A stretch of 16,602 nucleotides of DNA from Chloromonas sp. AAM2 (taxonomy: Eukaryota > Chlorophyta > Chlorophyceae > Chlamydomonadales > Chlamydomonadaceae): positions 61,119 through 77,720 of the forward strand of contig QAXH01004054.1 of assembly GCA_004335635.1 (NCBI GenBank), written 5' to 3'. The translations under genes were made by a program, and so were the position numbers. The notes beneath the pieces were generated by a model that saw only the letters and a list, made by a program, of their open reading frames with translations, was not told the DNA's origin and ran no database searches. Positions 1-9,456 of this stretch are shown one piece after another; position 1 is the first letter of the stretch, and every line of letters starts with the position of its first letter.

Positions 1-536
1 ATGGAGAATTGGATGTCAAACTGTGGACAGATGGCTTCTTATTGGCTCACTAGAAGGGTGGGCCATATAATACTCGCGTCCGCGACCTCAAGTTTAAGTT
101 TCCCACCGGCTTCTGGTTTGAACCAAATCCTTGACCATGCTGTGGCATGGCATGCCCTAACCCAGGGCAGCCCAAAGAGATCAAACGAAACGGACAACTT
201 TAGAAGCCGTTTTTTTAGATTCTATCTAATTAGAAACTATAATATATTCTAATATAATTTTTTTTGGCTGTTTGAAACTCTAGTCCACGCACCCTAATCG
301 CTGCAGGTTAGATTGGGCCAGTATGAATTGAAGGTCCAGGAGTTACGCCAAACGTCAGCTTGCTGCTCTGTGCACTGTGCGAGTTGTCGAGTGGCATGGA
401 TTACGACCCTTGTCATAGCGTGTCAGGAAACCCACCCTGATGGTTTTGCCAGCCAGTCCGAGATGCCGTGAGCCCCAACACCTGAGATAGCGGCTGCGCT
501 GGTGGTAGTGACAGCCCCTGCCTAATTCCTGCTCAC
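1..536. other. AT-rich flank; unresolved last intron or 3' side of pherophorin-like gene A
   Basis: This stretch follows the exon 5 donor of gene A (minus strand). By comparison with gene B it should hold a last exon with a Cys-Cys-Pro ending, but none was found in any minus-strand frame. Positions about 210-266 are an AT-rich island flanked by T runs, with a near-palindromic core at 230-252. On the minus strand around 114-125 there is GGTTCAAACC, which fits a pol III B box, but no convincing A box or tRNA fold accompanies it. The stretch may be intron 5 of gene A, continuing beyond the window, or an inserted repeat. An 83-codon open frame in positions 1-252 has no protein-like character. Confidence 0.5.
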
Positions 537-2171
537 CTGTGGGGGGCTTGAGCCTCAGACAGAAGGTGGTGCCGTCAACAAACTTCTGCTGAATGGGTCC
601 AAACTGGGTGTACTTGACAGAGGTGTAGTTCAGCTGTGCCTCCTTGGTGTACTCTGCAGAAGGTTGGCAGGCATGACATATGAGTGACTGCCTCTTTCCA
701 CATGTGCATCAAAGCACAGGTGGGACAGCGGATGTCTTGAGCTATGCATACAGCATTAACAACAGAATGTGGTATGTTGAAGGGATGGGGATTGCTGCGA
801 ATACCATCAGATCAGCTCAATCTGCAGACCTCCTGAAGGCCACCACACAGCAGTTCTGGCTGCGTATTGATTCTGGCTGCATGACGGTCGTATCGACGCC
901 TGTGTGTAAAATAGCATACTTGAAAATCGGAGAGAGAGGGAGAGGAAGAGGGAGAGTGTGTGTGTGTGTGCCGTGGCTAACCACCACGCCAGGCTGTGTG
1001 CATTGCTCATGACTTGCATGTGTCACTTGTCAGTGCTGCCCTGGACCTCTATAGATAGCTTTCTACATCAGGAAAGCCGATTGCTACATCAGAGAAGCCA
1101 CGGGGCACTGGACGGAATGTGTACTACTCTGGCCTACCCTGAGCAAGAAAGAAGCAGCATGGAATCAAGAGCAGTTCAGGACTCACCCCAGTTTGGTGAA
1201 ACGAGTTTGTTCATGCTGGGCTGCAGAGGCACCGTGAGGTTTGATGGCATGAACTGATTCTTGCAGTCCACGTCTGCAACAACAGACACGACAAAATATT
1301 GATGAGTTGACAACAAATCAGAGAGAATTGGTTGCAGGGTCGCACAGTTGGTGTGAAAAGACTGTGTGCTGTCGAATCCCTTCGTCCATCGGGAGCCTAA
1401 TGATTTTAGGCAGCTGATGATGCAAGCTGGAACGCCAGGATGGACACTTGCTCTTTCTTTTCCAAGGACGATTTGAATTGCTTTGTACCGTATTGCACGT
1501 GAGTATCAATGCAAGCGCATCAGATGCTTATAATCTGCTACGTTCTGTTGATTGAGGCCTGCACATTTGACCTGGTCAGTGGCCACGCATGTGAGTGTTT
1601 CATGCAAGGATTGGTTGGCGGTAGAGACTTGCACACTTACTGACATAGAACTTGATCTTTGCAAATGTGGCGTCGCAGCACCTAGAAGTGATGTCCGTCG
1701 TCCTGAAAGGAAAGATCTCGGGAGTGCACTTGGTCTTCAGCAGGTTGACGCGGAAGCAGTACTCAGAGACGCCATCCTCCAGAACCTTGCGCCTGTAGCC
1801 AGATAAGCATGCGCAACATGTGCATGGGCTCAAATGAATGATGACCTGCAGATGAGGTGCAGCATGGCTATGACAACAGCAAAGCTCCTGAGATTTTTTA
1901 TTGATTGTGAAGACTCACGGGAGAGCTGTCACGTTGCGGAGCTGGTGGTCCGTGGTCCGGCGGCAGTTGTCAAAATACGGAAAGACGGGTCCAGGCTTCT
2001 GGGCGCTGGCCACAGCTGCGCGCATTGCAGCAGGCAGCGGAATGCGAACGTGATCAAAATCCATGTCGTTACTCGGCTCCCTCCACCTTCCAAAGAAAAC
2101 GGCATGCAGCTGGCCTCACCGGACAACGCGGCCATCGCCATGAGCATCAAGGGCAGCCTGATGGACGACAT
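537..2171 (-). CDS. Pherophorin-like secreted protein A (DUF3707 family), 3' end missing
   Basis: Predicted extracellular-matrix glycoprotein of the pherophorin family. Exons (minus strand): 2120-2171, 1919-2015, 1641-1792, 1187-1273, 537-653, with donors GTGAGG, GTGAGT, GTAAGT, GTGAGT, GTGAGC and AG acceptors; phases 1,2,1,1,1. This gives 168 codons. Residues 1-22 are a signal peptide ending AVASA before Gln. The mature part has FPYFDNC, then a Cys-rich core with SRCCDATFAKIKF, then SNLTVPL, LVSPNW and VDGTTFCL, the usual landmarks of the pherophorin domain. N-glycosylation sequons NVT, NLT and NYT are present. There is no Pro-rich rod. The ATG at 2171 was chosen because it starts the signal peptide; an in-frame ATG at 2252 would add 27 residues and is probably 5' leader. 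It is a tandem duplicate of gene B. The last exon, with the CCP ending, was not found, so the gene either runs off the left edge or is broken. Family call firm; exact ends inferred. Confidence 0.85.
931..970. repeat. AG-rich plus (TG)n microsatellite
   Basis: A purine run of AGAGAG/GGAGAG type passes directly into (TG)7-8. It lies inside intron 4 of pherophorin-like gene A. On the transcribed (minus) strand it reads as (CA)n followed by a CT-rich tract. No function can be assigned from sequence. Confidence 0.9.
1109..1152 (+). repeat. Dispersed element, copy 1
   Basis: One of five related copies in the window. The shared core reads roughly GGACGGGATGTGTACC, then GCCCTGACCTACCC, then TGAGCAAGAAAG. 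This copy is in intron 4 of gene A, near the exon 4 donor, antisense to the gene. Upstream similarity to other copies (AGGAAAGCC) suggests the element starts near 1066. Confidence 0.75.
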
Positions 2172-2631
2172 GATGTGTGGGCAGACCTGCAGGACGGCAA
2201 GGCCGATAGTGGCGTATTTCGGGCGGGCGGAAAGATGTAACATGGTTCGCATCAGCTCCTAGAACTGGCGCATCCTGGGGCAGCGAGCAAGAACTCGAGC
2301 CTCAGCGATCTGCTTGGTTGCATAACGGCTCGGCAAACCCCGTCCTTGGGCAGTGAACGTCTCGCCATCTCCCAGAGCATGCTGCAGCTCCGGCCTGCAG
2401 ACGAAATGACATGATGCTCCTTACCTAATCAATTGGCCAGGCGAAGGCTGAACCAAGAAGTTCAAAAATGTTGGAAGCGCAGTGGGCTGCAAATCCACGC
2501 CTGTCAATATGCCACAGTAGCACTGAGGCGGGCACAGCAACGCTTGTGTTCCACACATGTTGCCAGGGCACAAATCCGTTTATTTTCGAAGCGTTTCCGA
2601 CCGTTGGACAAGTCGTTCGTTGTTCGGAGGA

Positions 2632-2820
2632 GCTTGAACCTTTGGATCCCAGGCTCTGCAAGCCAGCGAAGGAACAAACCCAGGAGACACCTGGGGACAG
2701 GCGGAGCAAGCGACCAGCCCTCACCAGCTGGCAGCTACCGTTCATATGCAAGACGCAGCTTCCTTTCCTGCTATGAGCTTGATGCGTGGCTTGACCCTTT
2801 GCATCCAAGGCTCTGCATGC
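2632..2820 (+). repeat. Imperfect 32-bp direct repeat, 157 bp apart
   Basis: Positions 2632-2663 and 2789-2820 match at 28 of 32 bases and share AGGCTCTGCA. In one frame each the copies read LDPRLCK and HPRLCM. This may be a remnant of a local duplication or of a repetitive element. Confidence 0.7.
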
Positions 2821-3170
2821 ACATTTAGTCGGCTGCACATTGCTGAGCATGTACGTCAGCTTGCACACTTGCGACTTTGTACGTGGGCTGTGGCAGTTTT
2901 CTGCCAGTTCAGCCAAACGGCACTTTGAAGCCATTTCAGACTTTCTGGGCATCCTCCTTGTTACAGACCAGCCTCCCTTAGAATCCTGTGCAGCACCACC
3001 ACACAATAAACGACACCAGCAGTCAGCTACAAGAAGCCTCCTTAGCCTGTGGTGTTTCTTTGTAGCTCCTGAGTAGGTGGTTACCGCACCACCAAACACA
3101 CGAGCGGCGCAGAAGACTTGGGCTGGCACTCATGTTTCTGAATTACATCAGGGAAGGCGTCTAGGGACAG

Positions 3171-3290
3171 GGGACGGGATGTGTACCGCCTGACCTACCC
3201 TGAGCAAGGAAGAAGAAGGTTGGTAGGAAGATGGGCAGAAACAGGCTCAAATGTAGAAGGGAACAAGGCAGAAAGGAAGTCAAGCGGCTA
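3171..3290 (+). repeat. Dispersed element, copy 2, with purine-rich 3' part
   Basis: The core at 3171-3214 is followed by an A/G-rich tract with AACAAGGCAGAAAGGAAG at about 3262-3280. The same core-plus-purine-tract order is seen in the copies near 12811 and 12479. The copy is intergenic between the two pherophorin-like genes. The upstream ACATCAGGGAAGGCGTC resembles the sequence before copies 1 and 4, so the full element is longer than the core. Confidence 0.75.
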
Positions 3291-3402
3291 CAAAAGGTAG
3301 AAAAACCAGGCACAGGAGCGTGCGAGTCAAACGTGCCATCCACAGAATCCACACGGCTCCCCTGGTGTTATCTCTCTTTATACGCACCTGCTGACGATTA
3401 CG

Positions 3403-3430
3403 GTTGTTGTTGTTGTTGCTGTTGTTGTTT
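3403..3430 (+). repeat. (GTT)n microsatellite
   Basis: About nine GTT/GCT triplets in a row, intergenic. Further CAAC and GTTG blocks at about 3520-3590 could pair with it in inverted orientation, but the match is imperfect. Confidence 0.9.
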
Positions 3431-4872
3431 ACATGGCCTTCAGTCTGGGGAGGACTGCTCAGCTGTGGCAAGGGGGAAGGGAAATTGCCAGTACCCTTCC
3501 CTGGTCAACATTCTTGTCAACAACTGAAAAGCCCAACAACACCCTTATCAACAACAGCAGAGTCAACCTGCTAACGGTTGTTGCTGCTGAAAAGCTAATG
3601 CAGTCATAGGGGGACTGGGAATCGACACAGCAGTCTAGATAGACATCAAGCTACACGCTCGTGCAGTTTGCCAGCTAGAACACCCTCCGTCAGGTAGACT
3701 TGTGTTGTGATCACTGCACTGGGACAGCAGCGCACCACATGACTATAATGCAGGGAGACAGCCTCATTACAGAAGGGCAATAAAACCTTTCTTTAGCCTG
3801 CCCCTGACAACTATAACATCATCAGACAGTACATGCACTTGGTTTTTGCACCACTTTATCTTGGGGAAAAGTAAACAGGACGGCCGTGCCGATGCTGGGG
3901 CTGCCCTTCTGCCATGGCTTTCACGGCAAAACATGGTGCAGACAGGGAGGTGTCATGCGTGCTTTCACCTTGCTGCATTTGCATGGTTGGTCCCTGCAGC
4001 AACTTTGTTGGCGTTTGTTTCCATCAGCTGGACCTCTGGCTAGCGCTCAGCGGTCTTGGAGTAACTTCATTTTTGACGTGTGCCGCCGTTGAACAGACAA
4101 TGGCAAACCCAACAGCATTGATCTCCTGCTTCGGAATGGTACCTATTTCGCAAGGAGACTGCATGTTGATTGATTACACCCAGTAGCACCAACCAAGTCC
4201 TGGTTGGGGAACCTTTCTGTTGTGCTACAAGCTCTTGTATTACCATTGCCCTGGACGAGATTTGACTCGCATGCTGCTCCAACAGCATGAAGTGGTATTA
4301 CTCTCTGGCGTGATACACTGCTGAGGCAGCCCACAAGCATGACGGTGGCAGCACATTACATTACACACAGCAGACAGCTTGCTCAAATTGAAGAATGTGT
4401 GATGTGGTGCAACTTTACCATTGAACAAGACATGCACCAATTGAAACTGATACCAGCAAGAATGCGGATAACACAACGTGGAACACAACAAGCAAATGTA
4501 GAATGGGAACAGTTACTAGGGGGCAATCGAATTTGCTGACAGGCATTGAAGCGGCCAGGCATCAACCAGCTTTTTGCCGGTCCATGCCAGCCCCTCTTGC
4601 CCTCTCATCAGCTTTAGCAGTCAATCATATTCCTATATCCAACATAACAGGGATACAACCCCCTCCATCGAAACCAAAACAATCTTCAATGTAAGGAATG
4701 GATCATCCGAACACATCAGTAGAACCAATGGGGAGACAGTCAAAACATGCAAAGCAGTCATCATATTATGTGGGTGCTGTCGGAACAACGCTCACGGTGC
4801 GTGCAGCGATCAATGCTTGAGCAATGTCATCAATATCTCTGGCCGGCAGTGCACCCACTGTCTTCTTCTCCT

Positions 4873-4877
4873 TTACA
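4873..4877 (-). terminator. Probable polyadenylation signal TGTAA of gene B
   Basis: TGTAA on the minus strand lies 48 nt past the TAG stop of gene B. TGTAA is the usual poly(A) signal in volvocine green algae. The resulting 3' UTR would be short for the group, so a more distal site may be used instead. Confidence 0.4.
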
Positions 4878-4924
4878 CTGCTTCCGGCTGCGTCCGTATT
4901 ACTCAAATCCCGTCAAAACTGCGC

Positions 4925-6988
4925 CTATGCTGCACGCCTTACTGCGCGCCTCACTGCAAGGCGATTGCGATGACGACGGCGTGTTGTGTTGTATGGCGCA
5001 GCAACCTGGTAGTTGAAAGTGGGGCAGCACTCGTAGTTGTCTGTCTTCCTGTCGTAGATAGCGAGCTGGAAGTCTCCGTGCGGAAGGCGCTGGGGGTTGG
5101 TGATACCGATGAGGCCGTCTGTGCTGCAGTTTTTGCCAGGCTTGCCTGCAAGGACCAGAAACATCATGCATACAGACACGATGAGCGCAGAATTGCACAG
5201 CTCACGTGCGTTACACAGGTTGGCAACTAGCATGATCCAGGTGAGAACAGATCCAGAGCCCAAGGCCAGCAAACCATGGCAGGATGCTGACTCAACAAAC
5301 GGGTAGCTGCACTTTGCCAAAGCTTGACTGCATCCTTAGATCGGGACTGTGAATATCTGCCTGTGCTTCGTAGAATACACAAGCAATGCTGCAATGGCTC
5401 CAAATCCTTAAAAGTCATATGCACATGTAAAACCTATCTACCGTTGAGCACCTAGCTTGTGAACAATGCTGAAGCTGCGCCAGATCTTTGACACGTCGTC
5501 ACATCCACTCAGCAGTGAACACATGGACCACCTATCTACTTGTGCATGCGTACGTGAACAGCTGCTTACCAGTTGGTGGATCCAACTTCAAGCAGAAGGT
5601 CGTGCCATCCACAGCGCTTTGTGGGATGGGTCCGAACTGAGTGTACTTGACAGATGTGTAGTTGCTCAGTCGGGCCCTGTCGTACTCTGCAGCCAAGTCC
5701 AATCGCAATCGCAATCGCTTGCTTATGCCTGTCACATGCATCACATTCGAAGGCATTGTCACACCAGGGAAGCTGCCACAGGACATGGTCGGGATGTGTA
5801 CCGCCCTGACCTAACCTGAGCAAGGAATGATTAAACGTTCACGCATTTACAAAGGACTGCTGCTACCAAGTCCGCGAACCCATCACATTGCTTTCAAATA
5901 GTTCAGTCACAAATGACACGTGCATACATGTCAGACAATGGTGCCACCCATGTGGATGGCGTGCGTGCCAAATACTACCTACCCCATGTTGGTGACACAA
6001 TCTTTGAGAGCTCGGGCATCAGGGGAACTGTGAGGTTTGAAGGCTGGAACTGGTACTTGCAGTCAAGGTCTGCACAGAGCAACACACAGTGACCCACAGC
6101 ACAGTTGAAGCAATTACATCACCTAATGTAATCACCATGCTTTGGTGATGAAATCATCCCATCTTTTCCCACACAAAGAATGTCCGCAATGTGTGCACCC
6201 ATGTGCAATGTTAGCAGGGTTGCGGCGTTGGATTAGCAGCGATGACTGGCAAGGCGCAACAAACTGCATGGCTGACAGAAGCACGTGGTAGTGCTGCATA
6301 ACTGTATAGCGGCAGCCTGTGGTTTACTTGTGTAAAGCAATGACTCACTTGTGTAAAACTTGATCTTGGCAAACGTGGTGTTGCAACACCTGGAGTTGAC
6401 TTTACGGTCCTTCTGGTAGAATACCTCTTGCGTGCAATTGCCGTCCTTGAGGTCGATGCGCCAGCAGAAGTTGACGGTGCCGTCCGACTGTGGCTTGCGT
6501 CTGCAGGTGTCAGAGCATGTACGGAGGTGAGTGTTTGCATGCATGTGTGATGGGCCACCGAAAGCGAATGACGTGGCGCCAATGTGCAGGCAAGAGCACT
6601 GCTGCCTGTTCACTGACTGTGGTGCATGCAACTGACAAAATGGGTCATCAACGTACCCTAGGTACGTCACGATGCGCATCTGGTTCGCTTGCTGGCTTCG
6701 GCAGTTGTCATAGTAGGGAAAATCATCGCCTGGCGTCTGGGCGTTTGCAAGCCCTGCATGCATGCATGCAAGCACAGCACATGATCAGTGCACTGTGTTA
6801 AGGCCTACCGACGTCGCGTGTGTCGTTCCCCATCCGTCTTCAACACATGAGTGCTTCCCACGCCCGTTCAAACTCTTGCCGTTGAGATTACAATCGCCGC
6901 GCAGCTTCCGGGTGCCATCCAAATTCATACCTGCCAGCACGACGGCCATCAGCGCCAGGAGCATTGCATACACTCCATTGGATGCCAT
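4925..6988 (-). CDS. Pherophorin-like secreted protein B (DUF3707 family), complete
   Basis: Predicted secreted matrix glycoprotein, 243 aa from six exons: 6931-6988, 6657-6753, 6349-6500, 5983-6069, 5570-5686, 4925-5145; phases 1,2,1,1,1. Donors are GTATGA, GTACGT, GTGAGT, GTAGGT and GTAAGC. Residues 1-24 form a signal peptide (MASNGVYAMLLALMAVVLAG, then LANA before Gln25). A single pherophorin domain follows: FPYYDNC, DGTVNFCWRI, SRCCNTTFAKIKF, SNLTVPL, IVSPTW, VDGTTFCL, then YDRKTDNYECCP ending near residue 212. Ten cysteines lie after the signal peptide, paired or spaced as in the family, and several N-glycosylation sequons (NTT, NLT, NYT, NCS) are present. There is no hydroxyproline-type rod. 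Unusually, residues 226-243 form a basic tail with nine arginines. The start at 6988 has a good context and opens the signal peptide; the stop is TAG. It is a tandem copy of gene A, with a conserved exon pattern. Molecular role beyond matrix association is unknown. Confidence 0.92.
5787..5827 (+). repeat. Dispersed element, copy 3
   Basis: The core (GGGATGTGTACCGCCCTGAC, then CTAACCTGAGCAAGGAA) lies in intron 4 of gene B, antisense to the gene. This is the same intron and the same orientation as copy 1 in gene A. The purine-rich 3' part is not obvious here, so the copy looks truncated. Confidence 0.75.
6755..6772. repeat. (TGCA)n microsatellite abutting a 3' splice site
   Basis: Four or so TGCA units sit at the end of intron 1 of gene B. 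The acceptor CAG at 6754-6756 (minus strand) directly continues the repeat, so changes in repeat number would alter the sequence immediately before the splice site. Confidence 0.8.
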
Positions 6989-8279
6989 CCTTCAGCTTGA
7001 ACGTGTGCGAAAGCCGAGTGCCTGCGGTCACGTCCATTGTCAGACAATTCAAGCCTTGCTGGGCTCCCCCTCCACCAGTGCCGTGGAGGCTGCGCTAAAC
7101 TCCATCAGTGCCCCGCTGTTTGGTTGGCAGGATTGACCACATCCTGGCACATGCACGCAATGTCGGCAGCAGGGTAACGTTAATCCCTGTCGCTCTTAAG
7201 CACCTGCCTGATTGCAATGCCCAAGAGGCAGAGAGGAGTTCTTTTGCTTGCAATGCTCTAGACGCAGCGAGGGGCTGAAGTGGGAGGAGAGGGAGAGCGG
7301 CCACGTTCGTACCCGGACTTGCGCCCACTAACTCTATGAATTCGTTCTGAACTCAACGTTGATTGTACCTTGCATCTGCACATCCCTAGCTCATAAATGT
7401 AAAGCGTTTCGCTTCTCCGGCCGTTACATTACACATGTTTGCACCAGGCCTGCAACAGCCGAGTTGAGAGCAGGTGCAGCTGCTAGGCCCGCTCCGACGA
7501 ACTTCAAGCAAGACTCAGTACGATCGAGCCGTTTGCCCACCCCGGCTACAAGTTGCCGGAAGTCGGACGCAAGCCCGCCACCGCTTCCTGGTCCTGCAAA
7601 ACCGCAGACAGTTCATAGATGTAGCAGCGCAGCCAAACCAAAACTACCCATGACCAACACCCTTGTGGCAACTTGAAACAGGGACCAGTACATCGCAGCA
7701 GCAAACTCAGTGTGTCTTCCATGTCTTACAAGGAGGGCTGTCCACAGTGCTGCTGCTCACGAAATTCCCAGGCTACAATGGGACTCATCATCTGCATGTT
7801 CCCTCTGCGCTCGGCTTTGCCGCTTGGTCGTACCTGCATTGTCGCGTCACCTTCATGGGCAGTCACGCACACTTTGCTTTCTTCATTCTTGTGCTAGGCT
7901 GCTAGCTGGCAACGCGTTGAAGCAATCTGCCTGGCGGAGCATACACAGGGGTGAGAGTTTCAGCTCTTCAATACCACTACAGAAAACCATACCAGCATCG
8001 CCAGCCCAGAGCTCAATTGTTCGCTTCATCATCCAAGGGTCAGGAACATTCCTGAGCAGGCTAGTGCTTGCAGGGCGCGTTGTGAGACTCGTCATGTCTT
8101 TCCATCTGCCATCATGCCAAGATGACTATCGAGTCTTTCCTCCCTGCCCGCTGATGCCTGAGCAAGTCCCTGTAGCATGCGACAGTGTCACAGAAGCACT
8201 GGTACATCATACACAGGCACTCATCCATCAACTATGACAGTATCAGCGCATTTGTCAGCGGCAACTGTCAACTGTGGGC
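6989..8279. other. 5' flank of gene B and unassigned DNA
   Basis: This is the upstream flank of gene B (promoter not identifiable by motif) and DNA downstream of the tentative gene at 8.3-9.1 kb. Open frames such as 7710-8237 plus (starting at GTG) and 7883-8095 minus have no recognisable domain. A minus-strand TGTAA at 7726-7730 could serve as a poly(A) signal for the tentative upstream gene, which would give a 3' UTR of roughly 600 nt. No repeats of note were seen. Confidence 0.4.
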
Positions 8280-8323
8280 CTAACTCCCATGCATCATGAA
8301 GCCCTCCAACCTCAACACGCAGA

Positions 8324-9086
8324 CTAGTGACTGAGTTTTGCAACTAGTTCTTGCAGTCGGCCCAGCAGCTGCAGATAGCTGTTGGGTGTTGTTGCACCTG
8401 GGGCCCCTCCCCAGGAACCTCCTTCCCCTCCTCCCAGATGCCTGCAGCTGCGCGTCCAGTGCATGTGCAGTTGTAATGGCAAGTGCGATCTGCGCCTTGT
8501 GCTGCTGGTCAGGGCGCCCTGGCAGGCACCTGGATAAACACATAGCCCTGGCAGGTCAGTAGGCAGCCTGCTCCTGTGAGGCTCATCCACTTCAGGCTGT
8601 GCGACAGCAATCAACCTCCTGCTGCTTGCATGCAGCAGGTGCTCATTGACGCTGTCCTCACCAGCTGCGTCTTCAGGCCCACGATGTCAGAGGCAAGTGG
8701 GTGCGAACCGTAAGGCCTCAAGTCAGATCAGATCGACAAGCAGCACCATGGACTTGATCGCGCAATGTGCATGCCGAGTGTAGGAACCCTGGCAAGCTGA
8801 GCGGAGCAGCATGTCACAGCTTCAAGCTGCTGCATCATGATGTAGCACGCTGATGTGGCTCGGGTGGCACTGTGCACACCAGGCGTCAGCACGACATGCT
8901 TGGGTGCTGGAAGGTACGTGCTTGTGCGCTGCCAGTGCCTCACCCGTCCAGTAGCCAGCACAGCTTATCCTCCTCCTCCTCCTCCATCGCCTCTACTGAG
9001 TTGCACAGCCCAGCGCTCCCAAAATCCAGCACCACCACCCGGGGTCCATCAGGACCATCAACCACCTGCAACAGCCCAGCACGCAT
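8324..9086 (-). CDS. Tentative small spliced gene with C-terminal coiled coil
   Basis: Not recognised; a model built from splice signals and phase. Exon a 8944-9086 starts with ATG in context GCCATGC and encodes 47 codons, including VVDGPDGPRVVVLDFGSAGL and an acidic run of five Glu, with donor GTGAGG (phase 2). Exon b 8662-8716 has acceptor TTGAG, encodes PYGSHPLASDIVGLKTQL and has donor GTGAGG (phase 0). Exon c starts at 8501 (or 8504) with HKAQIALAITTAHALDAQLQ. The 3' end is ambiguous. Removal of a 73-nt GC-AG intron (8369-8441) joins LLGRLQELVAKLSH and a TAG at 8324, continuing a leucine heptad pattern; reading through instead ends at a TAG at 8280. The first ATG may be internal to a longer gene. 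DFG in exon a recalls a kinase motif, but no catalytic loop or other kinase motif is visible, so a kinase is not claimed. Phase agreement across three junctions is the main support. Confidence 0.38.
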
Positions 9087-9218
9087 GGCGGGCAAGGCAC
9101 TCGGCTGCTGGTCACACTGGCATCATCAGCTTAAACTGTGTACATGGATGACTGAGCGTCGCTCCCTTGTTCAATTACCACCTCAGACCCATGTTACATA
9201 TTCCCAGGCGCAACAGCC

Positions 9219-9456
9219 ATGAAATTTTCATCCTTATTTGGTTCAGGAACAAGGACTTGCTTGGCACGCACGGTCATCCCAGCAGAGTGCAAGTCCATCA
9301 AAACAGGAGGAGCGAGTCACTTTGTAAGCCAGTGCTTGACAAAACCAGCGCGTGCCGGCAGGACTGGCTGCTCCACAAAACCCACGACATCCTTGGCAAA
9401 ACCAATCCTTGCAAGAAAACGTATCGCTCAGAGAGGTGCCGCAGTGCAAGCAACAG
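9219..9456 (+). CDS. Possible first exon with plastid-transit-like N-terminus
   Basis: ATG at 9219 in context ACAGCCATGA opens 79 codons rich in Ser, Thr, Ala, Lys and Arg and almost free of acidic residues. They end with RKRIAQRGAAVQAT before a strong donor GTGAGT (phase 1). VQA resembles the V-x-A cleavage motif of green-algal transit peptides. It would be divergent from the tentative gene at 8.3-9.1 kb, with starts 133 bp apart. No downstream exons could be identified, and the opposite strand is also open with a Cys-rich frame, so this remains a candidate only. Confidence 0.22.

Larger units (their letters stand above)
2172..4924. other. Intergenic region between pherophorin-like genes A and B; no convincing gene
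   Basis: This covers the 5' flank of gene A and the 3' flank of gene B. Open frames of up to 234 codons exist (2425-3129 minus, starting at GTG; 2468-2776 plus, starting at ATG, with a stretch reading FIFEAFPTVGQVV), but none shows a domain, splice pattern or homology that I recognise. The region holds an imperfect 32-bp direct repeat (2632-2663 and 2789-2820), a copy of the dispersed element near 3171, a GTT microsatellite near 3403 and a CAAC/GTTG-rich stretch at about 3500-3600. Confidence 0.5.

Noticed and set aside
100..180. tRNA gene or tRNA-derived SINE suggested by the B-box-like GGTTCAAACC on the minus strand
   Set aside because: No matching A box at proper quality and no cloverleaf could be drawn.
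2425..3129. 234-codon minus-strand open frame upstream of gene A
   Set aside because: It starts at GTG, has no domain or splice pattern, and spans an internal direct repeat; the composition looks like untranslated DNA.
8944..9086. Protein kinase, because of LDFGSAG
   Set aside because: Only the DFG triplet is present; there is no glycine loop, catalytic HRD or downstream APE motif in any adjoining frame.
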